Assembly (NCBI GenBank): GCA_030429705.1 | Contig: JAUIES010000004.1 | Coordinates: 209,868 to 273,867, forward strand | Direction: 5' to 3' | DNA: 64,000 bases | From: Phycisphaerae bacterium | GTDB taxonomy: Bacteria > Planctomycetota > Phycisphaerae > Phycisphaerales > UBA1924 | Part shown: positions 46,088 through 54,945 of the stretch, one piece after another | Layout: every line of letters begins with the position of its first letter | How positions within the stretch are numbered: position 1 is the stretch's first letter | The notes under the pieces: generated by a model | The model's input: the letters and a program-made list of their open reading frames with translations, nothing else | Databases searched by the model: none | What the model was told of the DNA's origin: nothing | Program-made: the position numbers and the translations under genes

Positions 46088-47332
46088 CTACCCCATGTAC
46101 TTGATGATGTCATCCCCGAACTCCGAGCACTTGCGGAGGGTGGCGCCTTCCATTTGGCGTTCGAAGTCGTAGGTTACCAGTTTGGCTGAGATCGCACCTT
46201 CGATGCCCTTGACGATGAGGTCGGCGGCTTCCTGCCAGCCCATGTGTTCGAGCATGAGGACGCCGGAGAGGATGACGGAGCCGGGGTTGACCTTGTCCTG
46301 ACCGGCGTACTTGGGGGCGGTGCCGTGGGTGGCTTCGAAGATGGCGTGGCCGGTGTCGTAGTTGATGTTGGCACCGGGTGCGATGCCGATGCCGCCGACG
46401 CAGGCGGCGAGGGCGTCTGAGATGTAGTCGCCGTTGAGGTTCATGGTTGCGACGACCGAGTACTCGGCGGGCCGGGTGAGGATCTGCTGGAGGAAGGCGT
46501 CGGCGATGACATCCTTGATGGTGATGGTCTTGCCGGTCTTGGGGTTTTGGAGGGTGTGCCATGGGCCGCCGTCGAGGGGGGTGGCGCCGAAGTGCTTGGC
46601 GGCGACTTCGTAGCCCCACTTCATGAAGGCCCCTTCGGTGTACTTCATGATGTTGCCCTTGTGGACAAGGGTGACGGAATCGCGGTTGTGGTCGATGGCG
46701 TATTGGATGGCGGCTTTGACGAGGCGCTCGGTGCCCTTTTGACTGATGGGCTTGATGCCGAAACCGGTGGTCTTGGGGAAGCGGACCTTCTTGTAGCGTG
46801 CTTCGAAGTTCTTCTTGAGGAGTTTGCGGAACTCTTCGCAGTCGTCGGTGCCGGCTTCAAACTCGATGCCGGCGTAGATGTCTTCGGAGTTTTCGCGGAA
46901 GATGACCATGTCGGTGAGGTCGGGGCGTTTGACGGGGCTGGGAACGCCCTTGAACCAGCGGACGGGGCGGAGGCAGGTATAGAGATCGAGGATCTGGCGG
47001 AGGGCGACATTGAGGGATCGCATGCCGCCGCCGGTCGGGGTCGTGAGCGGGCCTTTGATGCCGACGAGGTAGGTGCGGAAGTCTTCGAGTGTTTGCTCTG
47101 GAAGCCATTCACCGGTTTTGTTTTTGGCTTTTTCACCGGCGTAGGTCTCGTGCCACGCGATTTTTCGTTCGCCGTTGTATGCCTTTTCGACTGCGGCATC
47201 GAAGACGCGGACGGATGCTGCCCAGATGTCTGGTCCGATGCCGTCACCCTCGATGAAGGGGATGATTGGGTGGTTTGGGACATTGAGGCCTGATTCGGTC
47301 TTGGTGATGGGTGCGGCGGCTGCGGTGGTCAT
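46088..47332 (-). CDS. icd: NADP-dependent isocitrate dehydrogenase
   Basis: 414 residues, the length of the E. coli-type enzyme, which oxidises isocitrate to 2-oxoglutarate in the TCA cycle. Landmarks: [20 protein letters not shown] near residue 22, [16 protein letters not shown] near residue 98 (the serine that binds isocitrate and is the phosphorylation site in E. coli), [19 protein letters not shown] near residue 143, [20 protein letters not shown] near residue 298, and [20 protein letters not shown] near residue 333, with NADP-type contacts. GAGGAAA precedes the ATG. The defence-type gene follows after 2 bases on the same strand. Confidence 0.97.
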   Translation of the reverse strand: MTTAAAAPITKTESGLNVPNHPIIPFIEGDGIGPDIWAASVRVFDAAVEKAYNGERKIAWHETYAGEKAKNKTGEWLPEQTLEDFRTYLVGIKGPLTTPTGGGMRSLNVALRQILDLYTCLRPVRWFKGVPSPVKRPDLTDMVIFRENSEDIYAGIEFEAGTDDCEEFRKLLKKNFEARYKKVRFPKTTGFGIKPISQKGTERLVKAAIQYAIDHNRDSVTLVHKGNIMKYTEGAFMKWGYEVAAKHFGATPLDGGPWHTLQNPKTGKTITIKDVIADAFLQQILTRPAEYSVVATMNLNGDYISDALAACVGGIGIAPGANINYDTGHAIFEATHGTAPKYAGQDKVNPGSVILSGVLMLEHMGWQEAADLIVKGIEGAISAKLVTYDFERQMEGATLRKCSEFGDDIIKYMG

Positions 47333-47742
47333 CGGTTTTTCCTCATTGAGATCGTGGAGGTTGTTTTGTGTACAAGTTGGGCATGTTGCCTTGGTGAGGG
47401 CGATGATAGCGTGTTTGGGCGGTTGGTATGAGTTGGATTGCGGGCTGTTTTTGCGTGTTGGGCGTGTGATTTTGGGGTGTTTGGCGGAAGTGTGGGCGGA
47501 TTGGCGTGTGAGCGTGATTTGTGCCGAATGGTGTGTTGGAGTAGGAATTGTTGGGAACCTTGTGAAGTTGGGGACGAATCGATGGCTGCTGGCTCGCCTG
47601 CGGCTTGGAAATGCTGTAGACTAGAGGCACTTGTGGGGGCATCGCGTGAAAGCGCGGTGTGAGTAGAACCCGCCTGAAGAGCGTTTGTCGCACGACGGCG
47701 AACGAGCGAGTGCTAGACCTTGAGCAACCGATGGAGATGAAT
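47333..47742. other. Non-coding region with strong G/T skew between icd and the exoprotease gene
   Basis: 410 bases without a convincing gene. From about 47360 to 47600 the plus strand is mostly G and T with few A and C. TACACA (minus strand, 47368-47373) is a possible -10 for icd. TAGACT (47617-47622) and TAGACC (47714-47719) are possible -10 elements for the plus-strand protease gene. Confidence 0.5.
47617..47622 (+). promoter_or_regulatory. -10 element TAGACT upstream of the exoprotease gene
   Basis: TAGACT would give a leader of about 110 bases; a second candidate, TAGACC at 47714-47719 preceded by TGC, would give a leader of about 17 bases. Confidence 0.4.
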
Positions 47743-50112
47743 ATGCGTGGACGGAAAATGAGCCGCCTGAGCGTGACAAGCGTTATTGCTATCGCTGGTG
47801 CGGCGTTAAGTCTGACATCGGTGTCATACGGACAGGCGACGCAGCCTGGTGTTGGCGGCGAAGCTGCACCTCCTGTGAGGCTGGAAGTGATGTACAACGG
47901 GTTGGCGAGCGACTTTATTGTCGATCATGCTGACGCTGCATCGAGCCCGGCGAAGCGCTCGTGGGGTGCGAGCGGGATTGAAGAAGAGGGGTACACCATC
48001 TTCAATCGCGTTGTTGTGCGTAGCGACAGTATGAAGCGTGTTCAGAACGCGTTTCAGCAGACGCTGCAGACGCTTTCGATGCGTGCGCCTCGGCTTGAGA
48101 TGTCGCAGGATGTCCCGGGTTGGGTGATTGTTGAAGTCGATACGGTTCGTGAAGCGGTTGCGATCGCCCGCGGGCTTCGTTTGAGCGGACAGTTCGATTC
48201 TGTTTCGGTGGAAACCGATGAGCCCCGTATTCCGCATGACCTTCCGACCGATCCGTTGGTTGCCAATCAGTGGCACCTTGAAAACACGGTGAATGTGGGC
48301 GATATCAATGCGTCAGCCGTGTACGACATGGGTATCACGGGCCGCGGTGTCACCGTCGGTATTCTCGAGTTCAACGACGACAACTTCCAGCAGGATCACC
48401 CTGATCTGGCTGCAAACTGGGCTCAAGGCATCTCGATGGAGACGGTTCCATTCTCGACTTGGGACAGCCAGACTCACGGGACTTCGGTTGCGGGTCTGAT
48501 TGCGGGTGTTGCGAACAACGGTATTGGTATTGCGGGTGTTGCGTACGACTCGAAGTTGGCACGCCTTCGCAACGGGACGATGTTGATTCGTGGCCGTGCG
48601 TTGCAGTGGTACTACAACGGTATTCAGATCAAGAATCACTCGTGGGGCCCGGCCAATCCTCCTGGGATGCTTCCGGCGCATACGGAAGCGGATTATGTGT
48701 TGGACGCGCTTGAGCGCAGTGTTCGCTATGGCCGACACGGAAGCGGTGTGATTCATGTGTTCTCATCGGGCAACGACGGTCCTGCAGATCGCGTTGACTA
48801 CTCGCCACTCGCATCGCATCGTTGGACGATGGCGATTGGTGCAGTTGACGAGAATATGGACATCTTGCCTTACAGCCAGGGCGGGACGAGTCTGCTCGCT
48901 GCTTCATATTCTGGACCGACGGGTGTGAGTCCGTTCCGCTCGATTCAGACGACGGGTAACGACATTCCTGAGCCTCCCGGACCGCTCGGCGTTGATGAGA
49001 CATACATCCCGGATGTGAACGGCAATGGTGCTGGGTTCAATGGCACGAGTGCGTCGGCTCCGATTGCAGCCGGTGTATTTGCCTTGATGCTTGATGCCAA
49101 CGAGTTCCTGACTTACCGCGACATTCAGCACATCATCGCTGATACAGCGATTCCTGTGAACTATGTGAACCAGTCGATCTACTTCTTCGGTCCTGGGCCG
49201 TTGATGGGTGAAACCTGGTGGCAGGTCAATGGTGCATTCACGCGTCACAGCGATGAGTACGGGTTTGGTGTGATCGACGCTGAAGCGGCGGTGACCGCTG
49301 CGATGAGTTGGACGGGTGTTCCCAATCAGCGTGTTCTTGATACCTATCCGTTGATCATTGGTGAGACGGTGCCTGCAGCCGAGTTTATCGAGTTGCCAGC
49401 GGGCAGCGGTATGTTTGTGATCAACACTGCGGCGTTCTATCCCGGTGCTTCCTTCACGACGACCTTCTGCGTGAAGCCTGACATCAAACTCGAAGCGATC
49501 GAAGTCGAAGTATCGTCGACCGGCGGGTACGGCGGCGATCTTGAAATCGTGTTGATCAGCCCGCACGGTTCGGTGTCGCCACTGGCGATTCCGCGTGCAG
49601 ACTCGGGAGATTATTCGAATTACATTCTCACGACACTCAAGCACTGGGATGAACGCAGCCCCGGTGAGTGGACCCTGCGTGTGACGGACTTCATCCCGGA
49701 TGGCCCGTTTGACCCGACGATGGGTATTGTGAACCTCGCGCCGTTCATGCTTGACGGCATCCCCGGTGCCGGGCAGAAGGGTTTCCCGGCGTTCCGGGTG
49801 AAGATGTATGGCACGGATGTCCCGAATCCCGAAGCATATCTCTGCGATCCGAACAACCAGAACTGCCCGGGCGATATCAATGGCGACGGCATCGTCTCGC
49901 CGGCTGACCTTGCGATGTTCCTCGAACTGTACAACAGGGGTGATCCATTCGCGGACATCAATGGCGACGGCACGGTCAACTATGATGACCTGCTGCAGTT
50001 CTTTGGTTCGTTCGTGCCCGGCTTCTGCCCGAGCCCGGATAACGACGGCCCTGGCGGGCGCCCGATCCCGGGTGGTACCGGCAATGGCACACCAATCGGC
50101 CCTGGTGGATGA
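47743..50112 (+). CDS. Exported subtilisin-like (S8, kexin-type) protease with P-domain and dockerin-like tail
   Basis: 789 residues from the ATG at 47743, which has GGAG six bases upstream; an ATG two codons earlier is also possible. Signal peptide VTSVIAIAGAALSLTSVSYG. A propeptide-like region runs to about residue 170. The S8 catalytic domain follows: VGILEFNDDNF near residue 205 (Asp, in an unusual context), SQTHGTSVAGLIAGV near residue 243 (His), SSGNDGP near residue 340 (oxyanion Asn) and NGTSASAPIAAG near residue 427 (Ser). Residues 570-690 form a P-domain (CVKPDIKLEAIEVEVSS, GYGGDLEIVLISPHG). The end has two EF-hand-like motifs (DINGDGIVSPADLAMFL, DINGDGTVNYDDLLQFF) then FCP and a Gly-rich tail. 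Confidence 0.9.
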   Translation: MRGRKMSRLSVTSVIAIAGAALSLTSVSYGQATQPGVGGEAAPPVRLEVMYNGLASDFIVDHADAASSPAKRSWGASGIEEEGYTIFNRVVVRSDSMKRVQNAFQQTLQTLSMRAPRLEMSQDVPGWVIVEVDTVREAVAIARGLRLSGQFDSVSVETDEPRIPHDLPTDPLVANQWHLENTVNVGDINASAVYDMGITGRGVTVGILEFNDDNFQQDHPDLAANWAQGISMETVPFSTWDSQTHGTSVAGLIAGVANNGIGIAGVAYDSKLARLRNGTMLIRGRALQWYYNGIQIKNHSWGPANPPGMLPAHTEADYVLDALERSVRYGRHGSGVIHVFSSGNDGPADRVDYSPLASHRWTMAIGAVDENMDILPYSQGGTSLLAASYSGPTGVSPFRSIQTTGNDIPEPPGPLGVDETYIPDVNGNGAGFNGTSASAPIAAGVFALMLDANEFLTYRDIQHIIADTAIPVNYVNQSIYFFGPGPLMGETWWQVNGAFTRHSDEYGFGVIDAEAAVTAAMSWTGVPNQRVLDTYPLIIGETVPAAEFIELPAGSGMFVINTAAFYPGASFTTTFCVKPDIKLEAIEVEVSSTGGYGGDLEIVLISPHGSVSPLAIPRADSGDYSNYILTTLKHWDERSPGEWTLRVTDFIPDGPFDPTMGIVNLAPFMLDGIPGAGQKGFPAFRVKMYGTDVPNPEAYLCDPNNQNCPGDINGDGIVSPADLAMFLELYNRGDPFADINGDGTVNYDDLLQFFGSFVPGFCPSPDNDGPGGRPIPGGTGNGTPIGPGG

Positions 50113-50134
50113 ATCGATTGTGACTTGATTTCTC

Positions 50135-50166
50135 AGGGACGACGCACATGCGTCGTCCCTTTTTTA
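50135..50166 (+). terminator. Strong intrinsic terminator after the exoprotease gene
   Basis: AGGGACGACGCA (50135-50146) pairs with TGCGTCGTCCCT (50149-50160), followed by TTTTTTA. Confidence 0.92.
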
Positions 50167-50217
50167 TGTCATGCATGCTGCCCGCACCGTCGTTTTATGC
50201 TCTGGTAGGGGGGGCTC

Positions 50218-52314
50218 TCAGCCGATATCAACGAGCCCGAGTGCATCGCCGTAGGTGTGTCGCAGTCGACGACGCAGGATGACATCGGCGGGCGAATCGA
50301 GTCTTGGTGACCGCTTCACCCAACTTGCTGCGTCTTTGCTTGCAAGTTTGAGCAGTTCAAGATCGCGCGACAAGTCTGCGACTTTGAGCGCCATATCGCC
50401 CGCCTGGCGTGCACCGATGAGTTCGCCCGGGCCGCGAATCTCGAAGTCGCGTTCGGCGAGATCGAACCCGCTTGAGAGTGAGGCCATCGCTTCGAGTCGG
50501 CGCTGCGCGTCTGGTGTTTTTGGGTCTGCGATCAACAGACAGATTGAGGCTTGGGAACCTCGCCCGACGCGGCCTCGCAGTTGGTGCAGTTGTGCAAGTC
50601 CGAATCGGTCGGCATCTTCGATGACCATGACCGTTGCGCCCGGGATATCGACGCCGACTTCGATGACGGTGGTCGCGACCACGACATCGATGGCGCCGCG
50701 GCGAAAATCGGCCATGATGACTTCGCGATCGGTTCTGGCGAGTTTGCCATGCAGCGTGGCGATTCGCGCGTCAGTCAGTGCACCCTGCGAGAGTCTCTTG
50801 ACGACATCGTGAACGCCGATTGCCGTCTCTCCTTCGATGGTGGGGACGACGACAAATGCCTGCTGCCCAAGCGCAACGCGTTCGGCGATGAGTGCATCTG
50901 CGTCGGCCCGCTGGGCGGTTCGCAGGACTCGCGTTTCGACGGGCTTTCGCCCGGGGGGGAGTTCGTCGATGATTGACACATCGAGATCGCCGAACAAGGT
51001 CATGGCCACGGTGCGCGGAATGGGTGTCGCGGTCATCACGAGGATGTGCGGCGAAGAATGTTGGTCTTGCGTTTTGGTCCGCAGGGCCGCTCGTTGATGA
51101 ACACCGAACCGGTGTTGCTCGTCGATCACGACAACTGCGAGTGAAGCAAACTCGACCGTCTCTGTGAGCAAGGCGTGCGTCCCGATGAGGACATCGATGT
51201 CGCCGGCTGCGAGTTGTGCGAGCAGGGCAATGCGGTTGTCTGCGGACAACGATCCGGTTAGCAGGCCGATCCGCACGCGGGAGCCGAGGAGTAACTCAGT
51301 GAGTGCTGCGTGGTGCTGTTCTGCGAGGATTTCTGTCGGAGCCATGATGGCTGCCTGATGTCCGTTCGCGACCGCGATGAGCATCGCGATGGCCGCGACC
51401 GCGGTTTTGCCTGAACCGACATCGCCCTGGACGAGTCGGCTGGTCGGTATGGCGCGAGCGAGATCGCGGGTGATCTCGCTGACGACGCGTTCTTGTGCGG
51501 CGGTCAACTGATAGGGGAACCGACACCGGATGCGGGCTGCAAGTTCATTCGAGGTCTCGAGGACTGGAGCGCGGAGCACTTCGTGGACATGTCTTCGCTT
51601 GAGATGGACCGCGAGTTGGAGCATGAACAACTCGTCATAGGCGAGTCGTCGCCGGGCTTCGGCGATCTGTTGTGGACTGTCTGGAGCATGCATCATGTGA
51701 TACGCGGCGCGGAGGGGGGGTAACTCGCGCTCACGCACATACGCTGCTTCGAAGTGGTCGTCGATTTGAGCGACGGCTTCAGGCAAGATGTCTTCGATGA
51801 GGCGTTCGATCTGGCGGCTCGTGATGGATTCTGAAGCGGGGTAGATGGGCCGCAGTCGTTCTCGGCGTTCGTCTGGCTCGTCGGCATCGAGGAGTTCGAA
51901 GAGCGGATGCGGCATTTGGAGCATCCCCCCTCGGCGAGCGGCCTTGCCCTGTACCCAGATGCGCATGCCGGGCAGGATCGTGGTCGAGAGGTAGGGTTGC
52001 CCGAACCAGACGAGGTCGAGGCGGCCGGTCTCGTCCATGAGGACGGCTTCAAATCGTTGTTTTCGGCCGCGACCTGCGAGCCGGGTCGCGGTGATTTCGC
52101 CTCGAACGGACGACATGACACCGGGCTCCAGTTCGGCGATCGATGACTCTGCCCGCTCGTGTTCGTAGCGGAATGGCAGGTGGGCGACGAGGCGACCGAT
52201 GTTGGTGAGCCCGAGGCTTGCGAGTGCTTGCGCGCGAGCGGGTCCGACCCCGGCGAGGTAGCGCACGCTTGTGGTGAGCGGCCGCGGTTCCGGCTGTGAT
52301 GCTGGCGTGTTCAC
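50218..52314 (-). CDS. recG: ATP-dependent DNA helicase RecG
   Basis: 698 residues, the normal RecG length. The N-terminal wedge/OB part is seen as AGVGPARAQALASLGLTNIG and HLPFRYEHE. The helicase motors carry VQGDVGSGKTAVAAIA near residue 293 (motif I), VVIDEQHRFG near residue 395 (motif II), MTATPIPRTVAMTLFGDLDV near residue 425 (motif III and the RecG-specific segment) and LRGRVGRGSQ near residue 580 (motif VI). RecG remodels stalled replication forks and Holliday junctions. GTG start overlapping the stop of the DUF971 gene (GTGA), so the two are translationally coupled. Confidence 0.97.
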   Translation of the reverse strand: MNTPASQPEPRPLTTSVRYLAGVGPARAQALASLGLTNIGRLVAHLPFRYEHERAESSIAELEPGVMSSVRGEITATRLAGRGRKQRFEAVLMDETGRLDLVWFGQPYLSTTILPGMRIWVQGKAARRGGMLQMPHPLFELLDADEPDERRERLRPIYPASESITSRQIERLIEDILPEAVAQIDDHFEAAYVRERELPPLRAAYHMMHAPDSPQQIAEARRRLAYDELFMLQLAVHLKRRHVHEVLRAPVLETSNELAARIRCRFPYQLTAAQERVVSEITRDLARAIPTSRLVQGDVGSGKTAVAAIAMLIAVANGHQAAIMAPTEILAEQHHAALTELLLGSRVRIGLLTGSLSADNRIALLAQLAAGDIDVLIGTHALLTETVEFASLAVVVIDEQHRFGVHQRAALRTKTQDQHSSPHILVMTATPIPRTVAMTLFGDLDVSIIDELPPGRKPVETRVLRTAQRADADALIAERVALGQQAFVVVPTIEGETAIGVHDVVKRLSQGALTDARIATLHGKLARTDREVIMADFRRGAIDVVVATTVIEVGVDIPGATVMVIEDADRFGLAQLHQLRGRVGRGSQASICLLIADPKTPDAQRRLEAMASLSSGFDLAERDFEIRGPGELIGARQAGDMALKVADLSRDLELLKLASKDAASWVKRSPRLDSPADVILRRRLRHTYGDALGLVDIG

Positions 52315-52697
52315 CCGCCGAGTCCGAGGGGGTTGTTATGTGAAGGTCCGTCATCGCCCGGTGCGATGCCGTCTGGGTTCTCTTGCTCGGGGTCGAGTGA
52401 GCGGAGATACTCCCAGGAGTAGATGCCGGAACCATGTCCGTCTGAAAAGGTGACGCGGAGCCCGTAGTTGCCGACGAGTTCTGCATCGGTCGCGACGAGG
52501 TTGGCGCTGGTTGGTGCATTGGGGAGGACGGTCAGCGGGTCACGCTGGGCGTGTTTGCGGAGTTCGCGCATGTCTGCGGAGGGCGACATCTGGCGGAGGT
52601 AGCGGATGGAGAAGTAGGAGGAGGACCCGTCCTTCCAGAGGATGGTGAGGCCTCGGTCTTTCTTGAGGTCGATGTGTTCTGGGGCGCGGGGGTTCAT
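52311..52697 (-). CDS. DUF971 domain protein
   Basis: 128 residues. The DUF971 (gamma-butyrobetaine-hydroxylase N-terminal-like) pattern is clear: LTILWKDGSSSYFSIRYLRQ near residue 18, then VGNYGLRVTFSDGHGSGIYS and WEYLRSLDP. These proteins bind metal or iron-sulfur partners in some systems; here role unknown. The stop is shared with the recG start. The promoter region is shared with the divergent pyrF gene. Confidence 0.85.
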   Translation of the reverse strand: MNPRAPEHIDLKKDRGLTILWKDGSSSYFSIRYLRQMSPSADMRELRKHAQRDPLTVLPNAPTSANLVATDAELVGNYGLRVTFSDGHGSGIYSWEYLRSLDPEQENPDGIAPGDDGPSHNNPLGLGG

Positions 52698-52727
52698 GGT
52701 GTTTACCTTGGCGAGTGGGGACCTTGC

Positions 52728-52763
52728 TAGGATAGCGCTGGCATGGAGGGACTCGGGTCATGA
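52728..52763 (+). promoter_or_regulatory. pyrF promoter and six-codon leader ORF
   Basis: TAGGAT (52728-52733) is the -10 candidate. An ATG at 52743 opens a six-codon frame (M-E-G-L-G-S) whose TGA (52761-52763) overlaps the pyrF ATG at 52760. GGAGGG inside the mini-ORF is also the pyrF ribosome binding site. Confidence 0.4.
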
Positions 52764-53626
52764 TGACGAATGAACATGCGATTGATACGCTGATCAATCG
52801 GGTAGATGCGATTGGTGTACCAGCGTGCGTCGGGCTTGATCCCGATCAGGAACGATTGCCCGATGGATTGGACCACGCGGGACTGGTGGGCGTTGAGGCG
52901 TTTTGCCTTGGTGTGCTCGAGGCCGTAGCGGATGTGGTGCCGGCGGTGAAGCCTCAATCAGCGTGTTTTGAGCGATTCGGGGCTGCCGGATTTGGTGTGC
53001 TCGAGCGGGTGTGCGCGAAAGCACGAGCGGCCGGTCTTGTGGTGGTGCTGGATGCGAAGCGTGGGGATATCGGTGTTTCTGCGCGGCATTATGCGGCGAT
53101 GGCCACCAGTCTTGGTGCACAGTTCATTACGGTGAATCCTTATCTGGGGATGGAGACGATCGAGCCGTATCTGGAATCAGGGCTGGGCGTTTTTGCGTTG
53201 GTGCGGACCTCGAACCCCGGGTCAGATGCGTTGCAGGCGGCGAGGTTGAGCGATGGCGGTACGGTGGCCGAGATGGTGGCAACACATCTGAGCAGGCTTG
53301 GTGAGGCCTGGATTGGCATGCAAGGTCTCTCAAGCGTGGGAGCGGTCGTTGGCGCGACGAAGGGGCAAGGTGAGTGCGTTGCGGTGCGTGCTGCGATGCC
53401 CGCGGCACCGATTCTGGTGCCGGGTGTCGGGGCACAAGGCGGGACGATCGAGCAGATTCGTCCGCTTTGCCGAGCGACAGCTGTCGGGGCTGGAGACGCG
53501 GGGGTCTTGGTCAATGCTTCGCGGTCTGTGATTTATCCTGCGGGTGGTGATGGCGTGGACTGGCGGTCGCGAGTTCGGGACGCGGCGATCGCGTTTGGCG
53601 CGTTGACCCGGCCACTTGTTGGGTAG
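52760..53626 (+). CDS. pyrF: Orotidine 5'-phosphate decarboxylase, type 2
   Basis: 288 residues, the longer PyrF type seen in mycobacteria and Myxococcus. Landmarks: CVGLDPDQERLP near residue 18, AVKPQSACFERFGAAGF near residue 64, VVLDAKRGDIGVSARHYAAM near residue 96 (the D-x-K-x-x-D-type catalytic set), TVNPYLGMETIEPYL near residue 126, and LVPGVGAQGG near residue 215. It makes UMP from OMP in pyrimidine synthesis. Single gene with own promoter; terminator shared with the next convergent gene. Confidence 0.95.
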   Translation: MMTNEHAIDTLINRVDAIGVPACVGLDPDQERLPDGLDHAGLVGVEAFCLGVLEAVADVVPAVKPQSACFERFGAAGFGVLERVCAKARAAGLVVVLDAKRGDIGVSARHYAAMATSLGAQFITVNPYLGMETIEPYLESGLGVFALVRTSNPGSDALQAARLSDGGTVAEMVATHLSRLGEAWIGMQGLSSVGAVVGATKGQGECVAVRAAMPAAPILVPGVGAQGGTIEQIRPLCRATAVGAGDAGVLVNASRSVIYPAGGDGVDWRSRVRDAAIAFGALTRPLVG

Positions 53627-53685
53627 GTGACAGCGAACAGTGTGGTTGTGACCTGGGCGCTGATGCGTTCTGTTTTTGGGAGTAC

Positions 53686-53723
53686 AAAAAAAGAATCACC
53701 GGCCTGACAATCAGGCCGGTGAT
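53686..53723 (-). terminator. Terminator between pyrF and the PEP-CTERM gene
   Basis: ATCACCGGCCTGA (53695-53707) and TCAGGCCGGTGAT (53711-53723) form a perfect 13-bp stem with a 3-base loop. On the minus strand it is followed by seven T (53692-53686), serving the PEP-CTERM gene; on the plus strand the tail is only CTTTAG but may still stop pyrF transcripts. Confidence 0.92.
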
Positions 53724-53758
53724 CTTTAGAGTCTCAGTCAGAAACGACTCACAGCATA

Positions 53759-54421
53759 TTAGCGGCGACGGCGACCGGCGAAGCCGAGACCAAGGCCGGC
53801 GAGGGCGATGGTTGCGGGCGTCGGGACGATGAGGCCGTCAGCTTCGGTCGAGACTTCAGCGAAGTCTGCGTTGAAGAATCCGTTTCCGGGTGTCCGGAGA
53901 AGGATGCTGACCGCGCCGAAGTATGTATCGGCGAGTGAGTCACTGTCGAACGAGCCACCGCTGGGGCCGTCGAAAGTGCCATTACCTGTGTTGCCACGGG
54001 TAAAGAGGATGTTCTCAGCAGCGGCGTTCATAAAGGTGAACCCGAAGGCACCTGAGAACCACTGACCGGTCACATCACCGGTGATCATGTCGCCGTCGGC
54101 GTCGGTGATGGCGAAGGTGCCTGCACCGTCGGCCATACCAGCGTTGACATTGCTGACCGTGATCTGGATATCAACAGCAGCGCTTGAACCGCCACCGGCG
54201 AAGCCGGAGTCGAAGTTAGCGGTGCTGCCGCCACCTTCAGCGAAGCGAGTGACATCGCCACCGGTTGAGCCTTGGCCGCCGTTTGCTGAAACAGCTGCGA
54301 AGATCATGCTTCCGGTGTCGAAGCTACCACTGAGGTCTGTAAACCCGAAGGACGCGATGTCGGCGTTGGCTGCAGTACCAGCGAACCCGACCAAACCTAC
54401 CAAAAGAGCCTTGCGGACCAT
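53759..54421 (-). CDS. PEP-CTERM-type exported protein
   Basis: 220 residues from the ATG at 54421, which has GGAGGG just upstream. Signal peptide ALLVGLVGFAGTAANA. The body is rich in Gly, Ala and Asp (GGSTANFDSGFAGGGSSAAV, DADGDMITGDVTGQWF). The C-terminus VPTPATIALAGLGLGFAGRRRR has the Val-Pro-x-Pro, hydrophobic helix and arginine cluster of a PEP-CTERM tail. Function unknown. Single-gene unit with a strong terminator. Confidence 0.82.
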   Translation of the reverse strand: MVRKALLVGLVGFAGTAANADIASFGFTDLSGSFDTGSMIFAAVSANGGQGSTGGDVTRFAEGGGSTANFDSGFAGGGSSAAVDIQITVSNVNAGMADGAGTFAITDADGDMITGDVTGQWFSGAFGFTFMNAAAENILFTRGNTGNGTFDGPSGGSFDSDSLADTYFGAVSILLRTPGNGFFNADFAEVSTEADGLIVPTPATIALAGLGLGFAGRRRR

Positions 54422-54945
54422 AGGGCCCTCCTTTTCTAATCTAGACGATCTCTCTAAACTCTCATATCTCATGTCTCCCGCCGCACAGACGGGAAGAAAA
54501 CCTGCTCCACAGACAGATGTACACCAGATCCAGCGATGTGCAAGTTGCCTCGGTCGTTTTTGCGACTATCTGTTCGAATTTCTTGGGAATGGCGCTGACG
54601 ACTCGGACCCTATAACTGGGGGTACTCTCGTAAATGCCTGTTTATCGCATCACTTAGCCCTTGAACAAGTGTCGAAAGTGATTCGATTTGATGCTCGAAA
54701 TGAGACCCAAATTCGCCTTCAGATCACCGAAAGCGGCAATTGTCAGGCCGATTGAATGGGATCGCTGGCGAAGGCCGATCGAGGCTTCTGAATTGAAAAG
54801 GGTTGGCCACATCTGGCCGACCCGGATCGCGGTCATCCTCATGGGTTTGATTGAAAAGATTTTTGAGAGAATTGCGAACACAATGCGAACGAATGAAAAA
54901 TGATCGCAGTGGTATCGCCGAATCAGGGGGTTTGGTACCCTGGGC
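54422..54945. other. Non-coding region upstream of the PEP-CTERM gene
   Basis: 524 bases. Frames of about 71-75 codons exist on both strands near 54650-54900, overlap each other and lack ribosome binding sites, so I do not call them. The 3' part (54660-54900) is AT-richer. Reading the minus strand, TTATAG near 54612-54617 is a weak promoter candidate for the PEP-CTERM gene. Confidence 0.45.

Noticed and set aside
46547..47293. 248-codon plus-strand frame opposite icd, rich in Gly, Asp and Val
   Set aside because: Mirror translation of icd in a typical antisense composition.
54654..54903. Two short frames on opposite strands between the PEP-CTERM gene and nuoI
   Set aside because: They overlap each other, have no ribosome binding site and no recognisable sequence pattern.
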